Origin: Pseudisothecium myosuroides | Taxonomy: Eukaryota > Streptophyta > Bryopsida > Hypnales > Lembophyllaceae | Length of the DNA: 64,000 bases | Reading direction: 5' to 3' | NCBI GenBank assembly: GCA_951799445.1 | Contig: OX637290.1 | Span: 3,226,501-3,290,500 of the forward strand | In this document: positions 25,100 to 35,094 of the stretch, one piece after another | How the letters are laid out: each line of letters opens with the position of its first letter | Position numbering within the stretch: the stretch's first letter is position 1 | Program-made: the position numbers and the translations under genes | The notes under the pieces: model-generated | Seen by the model: only the letters and a program-made list of their open reading frames with translations | What the model was told of the DNA's origin: nothing | The model's database searches: none

Positions 25100-25450
25100 T
25101 GTCCTTCCAAGGCTAACTTTGGAAAGACGGCCCAGACGTATAGGTGCATTCTTTGTTTTTACATTTGTAGTCTTCAACTTTCTTTGACTCTTCAAAGGAT
25201 TAGGTCACTTAGGTGGGATAACCATTTAACCACAAGTGTCCAAGTTCTAAGCTTGTTGATTTGGATATTGAGAAGGGTTTCAAATCTCAATGCATTTTTT
25301 TTAGTCCATTTTTCTTGAAAGACAAGTAGATGTTGTATCTAATCTATTTTGCTTTATGTTTTTTGAATTTTTATTGAATTAGTCATGATTATGTGAAATA
25401 AGAATTTGGTGGTGCTCTAAAAAACTTCCCCATAGTGAAATGTTTGTTGT
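25100..25450 (+). repeat. Dispersed repeat of unknown type
   Basis: The stretch with ttttcttgaaagacaag (near 25309) and the following A/T-rich part parallels 19110-19220. Termini not found. Confidence 0.35.
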
Positions 25451-25562
25451 AGGTGCATTGAAAACTCCAATGTTTGTATGTTTTTATTAGCAATTGTTAT
25501 TAGAGTAGGAATAATTTTAGCTCACTTCATCTTAGCACAATTTTTTGCAATAAGGTACACAG

Positions 25563-25871
25563 ATGGTGAATTTTATTAAAATGGCGGTATTCCATGTGCC
25601 ATTTTCATAGTGTGACATCTAGGACTAGTGTACATTGCTAACATCTAAGTCATTTTTAGATTTCCAAAATCTAGGACTAATATAGATATCAAACCACACA
25701 ACCTAAAAATCTAGGAATGGTATAGATTTAAAATATCTAGGACTAGTGTAGATTTCAAAAATCTAATACATGTATAGATTTTGGTACAGAAAAAACAATT
25801 CAGAGTGAGCGGTCTGAACTGCTCAAAATGTCAAATTAACATAGGTTTGCCATTTTAATGAAATTGGCCAT
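25563..25871. mobile_element. Mutator-like MITE, 309 bp
   Basis: Termini ATGGTGAATTTTATTAAAAT on the left and, reversed, ATGGCCAATTTCATTAAAAT on the right. It shares with 12617-12773 and 25960-27231 the phrases atggcggtattcca and a repeated ctaggactagt-atagattt unit (about five copies between 25618 and 25785). No coding capacity; matching 9-bp flanks are not visible. Confidence 0.6.
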
Positions 25872-25959
25872 ATAGGTCAAAATGCTGAATAAGTGATATA
25901 ACTTCAATTTCATAGTGGTATTTATAAGAGTTATAGCCAATTTTTTTAACAAATGAAAA

Positions 25960-27231
25960 TATGGGCAATTTCATTAAAATGGCATGAAAACAGTTTAGAA
26001 TGGTTGTTCTAAAATGGGTGAATACAAGAAACACTTAAAACATTTTGTCAGACCCTAGTTTGTTTTTGTTTTTTTGGCCATAACTTTTGGCTCCAAATGA
26101 TTCAAAATTTATTAAAAAGCTATTCATAGCCATTATACACCTTTTCCAATTTTTCAAGATTTTTCAAAAATAATTTACTATTTTTGAACAACCTCGATAA
26201 TTTCTCACAATGGGTGATTTAGGGATTTTTTGCACTTTTTTAAACCCAAAAAAACAAATTTTGAGCTGAAATTTGGAAAGAATGGTCTTCTAATAGACTT
26301 ATAGCTACTATACAAAGGATTTTTAAAAACACTTATTTTTTATGTAGTGCAGAAGTCCACAAAAATAACTTCTTTTTGCATTTTTTTCAAAGGTATGAAA
26401 CATTATTTTGGTGCGTTTTTTGGTCAAAACCCATCACCAAAAAGTTTTTTCAAATGGACAATTGTTAGATTTTTTCTTTTAAAAAAACCCTATTTTAAAA
26501 AAATTAAAATGTCAAAAGTGGTATTATCTTCACCGGTTTTAATGTGAATTCTATGTCCAAAATTCTAGTGAAGAAAATACCACTTTTGACATTTTAAATT
26601 GTACAAAATAGGATTTTTTTTTTTTTTTTTTTAAAAATCTAAAAAATTTCCATTTGAGAAAACTTTTTGGTGATGGATTTTGACCAAAAAACGCACCAAA
26701 ATAATATTTCATATCTTTGGAAAAAAATGCAGAAAAGAGCTCTCTTTGTGGACTTGTACACCACATAAAAATAAGTATTTTTAAAATTCATTTGGATAGT
26801 AGCTATAAGTCTATTAGAAGACCATTATATCCAAATTTCAGCTCAAAATTTGTTTTTTTGGGTTAAAAAAAGTGCAAAAATCTCCTACATCACCCATCGT
26901 GAGAAATTATTGGGGCTGTTTGAAAATAATAAATTATTTTTAAAAAATCTTGAAAAATTGAAAAAGGTGTATAATGGTTATGAGTATCTTCCCTATAAAT
27001 TTTGAATCATTTGGAGCTAAAACACAAAAGTTATGGCCAAAAGAAAAATCAAAACTAAGGTGTGACAAAACGCAACAAATAGTACAAGTGTTTCTTGCAT
27101 TCACCCAAATCTATACCTGTCCTAGATGGTTCAGAATGGTCGTTTTGAAATCTATATCTGTCCTAGATGGTAAAAATGGCACACTGTCAAAGTGGCACTT
27201 GGAATACCGCCATTTTAACGAAATTGCCCAT
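25960..27231. mobile_element. Mutator-like foldback element with 9-bp target duplication
   Basis: Two arms of about 580-670 bp are inverted copies of each other around a centre near 26550. The ends are ATGGGCAATTTCATTAAAAT and its inverse (attttaacgaaattgcccat). The 9-bp sequence AAATGAAAA flanks both sides (25951-25959 and 27232-27240), the target size of Mutator-like elements. The left arm lacks about 90 bp present in the right arm (the tctatacctgtcctagatgg part). No transposase. Short ORFs at 26347-26547 and 26551-26766 are mirror images in the two arms and not genes. Confidence 0.8.
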
Positions 27232-27239
27232 AAATGAAA

Positions 27240-29116
27240 AATTGGAAATAAAATTGGAAATGAATAGAAATACAATTAATTTTTATTTTTTTTAACTTTC
27301 ATTTTTTTTGGATAGAATGAGAACTCCACCAATATGAATTTAGACTTCCACATGGAGCCGGAATCAAAAAATAAATTTTAAGTTTTTTGGAATTGGAATT
27401 GCTTTGGCCTACTTCTACGTTGTTTAGTGTTTACACTTCTATACATGTCAATACTAGGAAAAAACTACATTTTAGGAGTAGCTTTGTCATGTGAGTAGGG
27501 AGAAATTATGCCACATTTAACTACTTTTGGACTTTTCACTAAATTCTGAACAAATGATTTGGAGATCTCCGGATGATTATATCTTGATGTTTGTATAGAT
27601 CTCAAGATGTTTTGTACAGATCTCCCAATGTATTACATCGATCTTCCAATGTTTTGTATTATTTTTCAATGATTATCACCCGATGTTTTTTTTTCGATCA
27701 TTAATTATAGACTCTTCAAAAGTCCCAAAGTAGTTAAATGTGGCATAATTACATTTTTGGACTAGCTTTGTCTTCTTGTCAAACTAAAAGCAACCCAAAA
27801 GTTGAAGTCTAATGTTAGAATTAGTTTTTCAAAGTCAGAAACTCCCACTTCCCTGTTCAAGTACTTCTCCTTATATTCATGCAACTGGTAAACTATTATA
27901 ATTCTGTCCTTGCAAATATTGCACACTTCCATGTATCAAAATCATAAAATGGTTTGTTTTGTTTGAAAGTTTTACGATTCTGGTCATATGGAAGTCCAGC
28001 CTAACTTTAGTCTTCTACTACAAAAAAATCAGAATCATCGGCAACTCAGCAAGCAAGAAATACAATCATGATTTTTTAGTAAAGTGATGCAATTCATTTT
28101 GAATTGCATCATTTCAATTGTTTGTAAGAGCTACAAGATCACATAAAAAATGCACAAAAAATGCATTCATAATGGTCATGAATTATCTATTAGGTAAAAG
28201 CATGAAACACATTAGAGAAAGAAACAGGTCTTTAGAGGGCCATTCCAGAGTGACATCCTTATGAATATCCATGTCATCTCTGGCTTTAAAGATTCTGAGT
28301 ATCGCGCACTTCACCCACTCAGACTTTTGCCAAAATTGTCAGTCCTATACACGTAAGTATGCCAATGTCTAATTCGTGTAAATATATATGCATAAAAAAA
28401 GGGTCAATATGAATTCCTCTACAATCAAGACCATTATAAGTGAGCACCTGTCACTTAAGAACTGCACTAATTAGGTAATACCTGGTACTAACAACGTTGC
28501 TATCTTTCCTCCAAAATAAAGGTTTCACCCTACTATCTTCTTTTTGTCTCGGCCTATGTAGAAACTCTGCTTGCAGATGCGCCAAAAGGTTGATCTCATG
28601 CCTTTCTCTTTGTATTCTTTGCTTTGGCCTTGCCTTTTTCAATGGCTGAATTTAAAGCCCTATACTTTATTGCTTTTTCACCTATTCATTCAACCTTCAA
28701 AACTATATCACTTGCCATATGTACATTGTTGTCTCCTAAGGTATTTAAGGCTACCTTTTTCCTCCCATTAATTTTGTTAAATGACAAATCTGCAAGTCTT
28801 TTTAAAAGTGTACATCTTGGCTTCAAAATGGCAAGAAGCTGAGAGTCAATAGGAGGTGTTGAATTCTCTTCACAAGTTAAGCTTGAGTATCAATTGAATC
28901 GAACCAATTGCAGTATAAACCCTAAATTCTCCTGTGCTAAACCCAAACAAATCCTAAAACCTACCCTAACCTCAAAAATCAAGCACTTTGAAAGAAAACG
29001 TACGATATTTTTTCCTTCTGTCGCCCCCAAAGTTTTTGTTATACTACACACATTATTCAAAATTCCATCAACATCATTGCCATTTCAAAAGAGATTCTTC
29101 TGTACCATAAAGCAGG
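27240..29116. other. AT-rich intergenic DNA
   Basis: No gene supported. It contains the inverted-repeat element at 27504-27750. ORFs near 28451-29196 (63-100 codons) show no recognisable domain. Confidence 0.5.
27504..27750. mobile_element. Inverted-repeat MITE, 247 bp
   Basis: The left end AATTATGCCACATTTAACTA and the right end, reversed, AATTATGCCACATTTAACTA match, continuing to about 33 bp in total. The interior carries direct repeats of gatct-ccaatgtttt-gta type. The flanks show a direct repeat of about 25 bp (acatttt-gga-tagctttgtc at 27466 and 27751). The class is not determined. Confidence 0.6.
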
Positions 29117-29120
29117 GTAC
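29117..29120. repeat. Target-site duplication GTAC (left)
   Basis: GTAC directly precedes the 5' LTR and is repeated at 33207-33210 directly after the 3' LTR, so the element is a single complete insertion. Confidence 0.75.
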
Positions 29121-29386
29121 TGATATGATGAATTTTGGTTTCATCCTCAAGCTTTCATCATTTCTCATATTTACGTACATTCTCCAAACCAACTAGGTAG
29201 AACCGCCAGGTAGTTGTCATTCTTGGCATCTCATAGGCGGTTTGCCTTCTTCATGAGGAGGGTGTTAGGTAGAGAGGCATATAAGAGAAGGACAGGAAGG
29301 ATTCATTAGGAGACATGTGATAGTTCTTGATGATAAATAAAAGAGAATAAGATTATATATGCATGGGTGTCAATTTGTGTGTTTCA
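29121..29386 (+). repeat. 5' LTR
   Basis: 266 bp from TGATATGATG to GTGTTTCA. It pairs with 32940-33206. A TATATATGC stretch near 29354 lies close to its 3' end. Confidence 0.92.
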
Positions 29387-29388
29387 TC

Positions 29389-29404
29389 TGGTTCCGTTTA
29401 GGAA
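29389..29404 (+). other. Primer-binding site, tRNA not assigned
   Basis: TGGTTCCGTTTAGG begins two bases after the 5' LTR. TGG pairs with the CCA end of a tRNA, as in other LTR elements. It is not the common initiator-Met site (TGGTATCAGAGC), and I cannot name the tRNA. Confidence 0.55.
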
Positions 29405-32400
29405 AACAATCGGCAAACATTACAGTCGGGCCCAGCTGGTTGCAAAGTGTCCATCTCTACGTCGGGAGCTTCGTCAAGGGATCAATGTACGTCGACACAA
29501 GTCTACAGTTGAGGTGAACATTGCGAACAACGCAAAGGGGGATCTTAAATCACCGCAAGTACAAGCCACCATAAACGGTCATGATGTTGGAGGGTGCCTT
29601 CTTGATGGCGGTGCGGCAGTGAACATCATCTCGTCATGGTTCATGGAAGTTGATGGTCTGACACCGAGCAAGTCGTCATCTCTTCGCCTCAAGGTCGCGG
29701 ACTAGAGGTGTGTCAGGTCACTAGGGCTCATCAGTCAAGTACCTGTGACAGTGAACGGAGTGACAGTAAAGGTAGATTTTCATGTTTTGGACATATCGAC
29801 GGGCAAGGGAGGATATCCAATGATTTTGGGCCGGCCCTGGCGGCGGCAAGTGCATGCTGTGAATTATTGGGAAAAAAAGAAGATGAAGATTGGCTCTGCG
29901 CTCAATCGTGTCAGCATCCAAGTAGTGCCGGATTCTTACTCCCGCTCGTCAGAAGGAACGTCACAAGATGATGTCACTGACGCCACAGACAAATCTTTGT
30001 GGGGCTCAGACTTGTCAAGCAACAATGAATTAGATGACTCAAAGGTTGAAATGTACGCCGTAGATGTGCTTCCGCACGTGGTGGGCCACTCCATACAACA
30101 TCTTGAAGATATTGAAGTTGTTCCCTCGAGAAAGGAAGATATCTTGAGCAAACTTAAATTCGGACCCACATTGACCTCGTCAGAGCGTACTGAGCTGGAA
30201 GCACTAGTTATCGAGTTTTCTGACCTTTTTGTGTCCAGACACTGCGACCTTCCAGCGATTACCTTAGAAGAACATAAAATCGAGCTGATACCAGAGGCTA
30301 AACCCGTACGGACCAGGCAAAAGCGCATGGCACCTGAAAAAATGAGCGTGTTAAGAGCAGAGCTGGACCGTTTGTTAGAAGGGGGTTTCATCACGCAAGT
30401 GAAGAATATGGAGTGGGTCTCACCAGTGGTGATTGTACCCCAAAAGGGAGGAAAGTGGCGAATGTGCGTGAATTACAGAGCATTAAACAAGTTTACAAAG
30501 AAAGACCAGCAGCCCTTGCCTCACATTGATGAGCTTTTGGACGAGGTGGCTGGGCACCAAATGTATACATTTTGCGATGGCTACGCCGGATATCACCAAG
30601 TAAAGGTGCAGAAAGACAGCATTTTATATACTACTTTTACTACTCCTTGAGGCACTTTCACTTATTTAAGAATGCCTTTTGGCTTATGTAATGCTAGAGG
30701 CACATTTCAAAGAGTGTAGCTGAAGATTTTCGGGCCTTATATAGGCAAATTCATTTGTGTTTACCTCGATGATTTTGCTGTGTATGGTGACCGTATTAGC
30801 CACGTTCAGCAAGTTAGAGCCTCGTTTCAGAGGCTACGTGAATATGGATGCTCCTTATCTCCCGAGAAATGCAGGATTGGCTTTGAGGAAGGCCCGCTTC
30901 TAGGACACGTAGTTTTCAGTGGGGGTCTACGCGTAGATCCTAGCAAAGTGAAGCAAATACTAGAGATGACTCAGCCTATCTTACGCCAACAGACTGCTAA
31001 ACTTTGGGGGACTACAATATATCACAATTGTTTTATACTGAATTTAGCAGGCATTGGGCGACCCATAAGTGCGTTAACCAACAAGACTGTTCCCATTGTC
31101 TAGAGTGATCAGTGTGAACAAGCATTTTCCTATATCAAGGAAATATTGGCAAGTGATCCCATAGTTAGAAATCCACTATGGGAGAAGCAGTTCATTATAA
31201 ATCCATCCGCCACGGAATTTGCCGTTGCGGCGGTGCTACTCCAAAACGACGAGGCTGGGAGAGCTCACCCTATATATTACGCAAGTAGACTAATGACCTC
31301 GTACGAGCAAAAATACGGCCCTCTCGAGAAATTGGATTTAGCGCTATTATTTGCTTGTACGAAATTCAAACATTACCTATTGTCAAGTAATCAATCAACC
31401 TTGGTGCAAAGCGACGTTGAAGGATTAAAACAACTATTGCAACAAAAGGTTCCAGAAGGACGAGCTGCAAGATTAATGTCTACTTTACAATCTTATGATC
31501 TGGACATCAAAGCGGTAAAAGGGTCCAGAGCAACTCATGTAGGATTGCTGTTAGAACTAGGACATCCACCGGTGAGTGAATACGGAGAACTTTCAGATGA
31601 CTTGGAATGTATCTTCTTGCCAATGAACCCGACATAAGCAATGTCTGGTATGAGAATATTATCAATTACTTACAAGGTCTCGTGTTGCCTATTAATTCAA
31701 CGCCTCAGCAACGACGAACGATTCGCAGACAAAGTCAAATGTATACGCTAATAGGTGACGAGCTATACTGGATTGGTAAAGATGGAATTCTAAGGAGACC
31801 GATAAATACTGAAGAAGCTAAAAAGACACTTGAATTTTGTCATGATGGGGCCTGCAGTGGCCACTTTGCCACTAGCATTACCGCAAGGAAGATTTTGCAG
31901 TGTGGCTTATACTGGCCAACATTGCATGCCAATTGTAATAAATTTTGCCGCAGCTGTATACGATGCCAGTTATTTGACAAGCGTACTACTACATACTCTG
32001 AATTCCATCCTATATATCCCACGGGAGTTTTCGAGAAGTGGGGAGTGGATTTTGTTGGGCCGCTTCTACTCACTGCTAAAAAGAACAAATATTTAATTGT
32101 TGCAACAGATTACTTATCCAAGTGGGCAGAAGCGGCACCCGTTCGAAAGTGTAATAAAAAAATGGCAGCTGAGTTCATTTTTAATCAAATAATTTGCAGA
32201 TACAGATGCCCATTGGAGATCGTTACAAACCAAGGAACTAATTTTGTGAATGATTTGGTAGACGAGTTACTATCAAAAATGTCAGTAAAGCACAGACGAG
32301 CCAGCCCTTACTACCCACAAGCAAACGGATTGGTAGAGCGAACTAATGACATACTGGCGAGGATAATAGGCAAAGTGGTCATGGACAAACGTAGAGAATG

Positions 32401-32905
32401 GGATTTACACGTGAATGAAGCCTTGTGGTCATATCAGACCGCGTTCAAAACATCCACTGGCTTTACACCATTTCAGCTAGCTTTTGGTTTCGAAGCTTTA
32501 CTTCCGATCGAACTAGAGTTGACTTCGCTGCGCACGGCAATTTGACATGAACTTGGAGATAAGGAGTCGATTTAGGCACAAGTGGATATGCTTGAGCAGC
32601 TTGACGAATCACGACGTCATGCGCTTCAAGTATATGAATCGGTTCAAAACAGGCGGAAAAGCAAGCACGATGGAGCTAAGAAAACATTCAATTTCCAGCA
32701 AGGAGATTTGGTTATGATGATTGACCATTGGCTGATCAAGCAACATGGACAGAAATTCTAACCGAAATGGCAGGGGCCGTATGCTATGCATCGTGCCTTT
32801 AACAATGGTTCTTACGAGATTAGCACACCTGAGGGAGTAATCATGAAGAAGATTTATAATGGATCCAAGCTTAAAGTATTCATCGAGCGAGAGCATCAGT
32901 TTTAG
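29391..32905 (+). pseudogene. pol: gypsy pol relic (PR-RT-RH-IN)
   Basis: Protease: CLLDGGAAVNIIS (about 29596-29634), the DGG form seen in many plant gypsy elements, then GGYPMILGRPW (29802-29834). Reverse transcriptase: GKWRMCVNYRALNK (30450-30491), the FGL region (30680), then VYLDDFAVYG (30759-30788), the catalytic DD pair. RNase H: about 31170-31560 (ATEFAVAAVLL, YASRLMTSYEQKYGPLEK). Integrase: an HHCC zinc finger (about 31838-31970), first Asp in VDFVGP (32046), second site TNQGTNF (about 32226-32246) where family members have Asp, and Glu in NGLVERTN (32325-32349); a GPY-type tail at 32771. Three changes (two Trp codons to stops; Asp to Asn in integrase) fit G-to-A transitions. Non-functional. 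Confidence 0.88.
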
Positions 32906-32929
32906 TCCACTGGCGCTGCGACAGAAACT

Positions 32930-32939
32930 GGGGAGGAGA
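32930..32939 (+). other. Polypurine tract
   Basis: GGGGAGGAGA abuts the 3' LTR. This is the plus-strand primer site of LTR retrotransposons. Confidence 0.8.
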
Positions 32940-33206
32940 TGATACGATGAATTTTGGTTTCATCCTCAAGCTTTCATCCTTTCTCATATTTACGTACATT
33001 CTCCAAACCAACTAGGTAGAACCACGAGGTGGTTGTCATTCTTGGCATCTCATAGGCGGTTTGCCTTCTTCATGAGGAGGGTGTTAGGTAGAGAGGCATA
33101 TAAGAGAAGGACATGAGGGGATTCATTAGGAGACATGTGATAGTTTTTGATGATAAATAAAAGAGAATAAGATTATATATGCATGGGTGTCAATTTGTGT
33201 GTTTCA
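32940..33206 (+). repeat. 3' LTR
   Basis: 267 bp, TGATACGATG to GTGTTTCA, about 97% identical to the 5' LTR. GTAC follows at 33207-33210. Confidence 0.92.
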
Positions 33207-33425
33207 GTACGCTCAAAATAATGTAGGTATCTAGAACGCATGAAAGGAAATATGGGGCCTATAAAGGGCTATTTTAGAGTGACATTATTAGAATTAGCCA
33301 TGTCACCACTAGCCCTACAAAATCTTTCAAAAGTGGGGTATCAGCTGGTCTGATTGCTCGCCAAAAATGATAGGACGTTGCCTAAGAAATGTAAAGAAGA
33401 TAATTATTAAAAATCACCAAAACAG

Positions 33426-33496
33426 TTTATTAAACACCATAGATTCTAAGTTGATGAAATTATTTAATCAACTTAGAGTCCATGGTGTTTAATAAA
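33426..33496. repeat. Near-perfect 71-bp hairpin
   Basis: Two arms of about 33 bp (TTTATTAAACACCATAGATT... and its inverse ...AGTCCATGGTGTTTAATAAA) with about three mismatches and almost no loop. It may be a tiny foldback element; as RNA it would form a long stem. Confidence 0.7.
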
Positions 33497-33744
33497 TTCT
33501 TTTAATTTGAAGCTAGTTGAATCATTAGATTTTATTTATTTATTTTATCTATTTAAAAAAAAAAACCTCTAATGATTGAAGGTAACCAACTTCAAATCAA
33601 AAACCATTTAATTTGGTGAATTTGGAGATGTGATGAGTCCTCTGTATTCAAGTAGGATAGTGATAGATTTTACAATGCATATGGAATATGTGAATTGGAG
33701 GGAGAAAGAACTTTACCACAATCATAGTGAAGAGAGACTAAAAA

Positions 33745-33905
33745 TAATATTAAAATCCGACTTTTGGGCCTCATTTAGGCATAGTAGCTAAAATTTTTGG
33801 AAAAACTTCCAACTAAGAAAAGTTGGGTAATGAAGAAAAATTTTCAACTCAAAAATCCATTTGAGATTTTTGAACCTCCATAAAAAAGTTATGGACAAAA
33901 CTCAA
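33745..33905 (+). repeat. Single arm of a foldback family
   Basis: Similar to the left arm of 54703-55266: shared catttaggcatagtag (near 33770), a-aaaagttgggtaat, tccatttgagattt and aaaagttatggacaaa. The inverted second arm seen at 54.7-55.3 kb is not present here. Confidence 0.5.
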
Positions 33906-33914
33906 ACCGAATGT

Positions 33915-34870
33915 TTGAATGAACATTTTCTTTGAGATTTTTTTTGAAGGAACATTTTTTTTGAAATGTTTGAGATTCAAGAAATATTTTCTTTGGGGAT
34001 CATTTTGATTTTCTTTGAACATTTTCTTTGAAGAACATTTTCTTTGAAAGAGCATTTTCTTTGAGATTTTCTTTGAGGTCTTTAAGAAAATCTCAAAGAA
34101 AGAGATTCAAAGAAACATTTGAACATTTTCTTTGAACATTTGATTGAATCTCTTTATTTGAGTTTTTTCCTGTAAAGAAACATTTTCTTTGACATTGAAA
34201 TCCTCAAATAACATTTTCTTTTAATATTTTCTTTGAAGGAAAATTCTCTTTGTACATTATCTTTGAACATTCTGATTTTCTTTGAAAATTTTCTTTGAGG
34301 ATTTCAAACATTTTGATTTTCTTTGAACATTTTCTTTAAACTTCTTTGATTTTCTTCAAACATTTTGATTTTCTTTGAATATTATCTTTGAACATCTTTG
34401 ATTTTCTTCAAACATTTTGATTTTTTTTGAACATTTTCTTTAAACATCTTTGATTTTCTTCAAACATTTTGATTTTCTTTGAATATTATCTTTGAACATC
34501 TTTGATTTTCTTTGAACATTTTCTTTAAACATCTTTGATTTTCTTCAAACATTTTGATTTTCTTTGAATATTATTTTTGAACATCTTTGATTTTCTTTGA
34601 ACATTTTCTTTGACTTTTTGAACATATTCTTTGAACATCTTTGATTTTCTTTCAACATTTTCTTTGAACATCTTTGATTTTCTTTGAATTTTTTCTTTGA
34701 ACATCTTTGATTATCTTTGAACTTATTCTTTGAATTTTTGAACATTTTCTTAGAACATTTCCTTGGACCATTTCCTTGAGACATTTTCTTTGAAGATTTG
34801 ATAACAAAAATCAAAATCTCTTTTCTTTGAAGATTTCAACTTTTTCTTTCGAACATATTTTTTTAGATTG
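33915..34870. repeat. CTTTGA-rich minisatellite, about 950 bp
   Basis: Imperfect tandem arrays of TTTTCTTTGAACATTTTCTT, alternating with catctttgattttctt and caaacattttgatt units. The unit length drifts (about 30-60 bp higher-order period near 34330-34620). The minus strand gives a repetitive Lys-rich ORF at 34545-34814 that is a by-product of the repeat. Confidence 0.85.
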
Positions 34871-34961
34871 AAATCTCAAAGAAAAGAAATTATTTGAGAT
34901 CTTTCTTTAACTTTCTTTCTTTGAGATTTCAAAAGAAAATGTTTGAAAATTGGATGTTTCA

Positions 34962-35090
34962 TATAAAAATAATTGAATTGATTCCAAAAACAATCAATTA
35001 TTTTTGTATCCAACGGTCAGTATTTTCCACAATTGGAATCAATTCAATTATTTTTGTATCCAATGGTTAGTATTTTCCACAATTAATTCC
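34962..35090 (+). repeat. Direct duplication of ~65 bp
   Basis: caattatttttgtatccaa followed by -ggt-agtattttccacaatt occurs twice in tandem (about 34994 and 35045). Confidence 0.65.
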
Positions 35091-35094
35091 ATGC

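Larger units (their letters stand above)
29121..33206 (+). mobile_element. Ty3/gypsy LTR retrotransposon, gag-less and degenerate
   Basis: Element of 4086 bp with TG...CA LTRs, a TGG primer-binding start, polypurine tract and GTAC target duplication. Domain order is protease, reverse transcriptase, RNase H, integrase, which defines Ty3/gypsy. No gag fits: the protease motif begins only about 190 bp after the 5' LTR. In-frame stops (29703, 30648, 30717, 31101), one frame change near 31.6 kb, and later stops show it cannot encode a working polyprotein. The LTRs differ at about eight positions plus one indel over 266 bp (about 97% identical), so insertion was relatively recent. The clade cannot be settled by eye. 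Confidence 0.93.

Noticed and set aside
26347..26766. Two similar ORFs on opposite strands
   Set aside because: They are the mirrored arms of the Mutator-like foldback.
34545..34814. Lys-rich repetitive ORF on the minus strand
   Set aside because: Direct translation of the CTTTGA minisatellite.
33915..34870. CRISPR-like repeats
   Set aside because: Units are imperfect, with no constant spacers, and the genome is eukaryotic.
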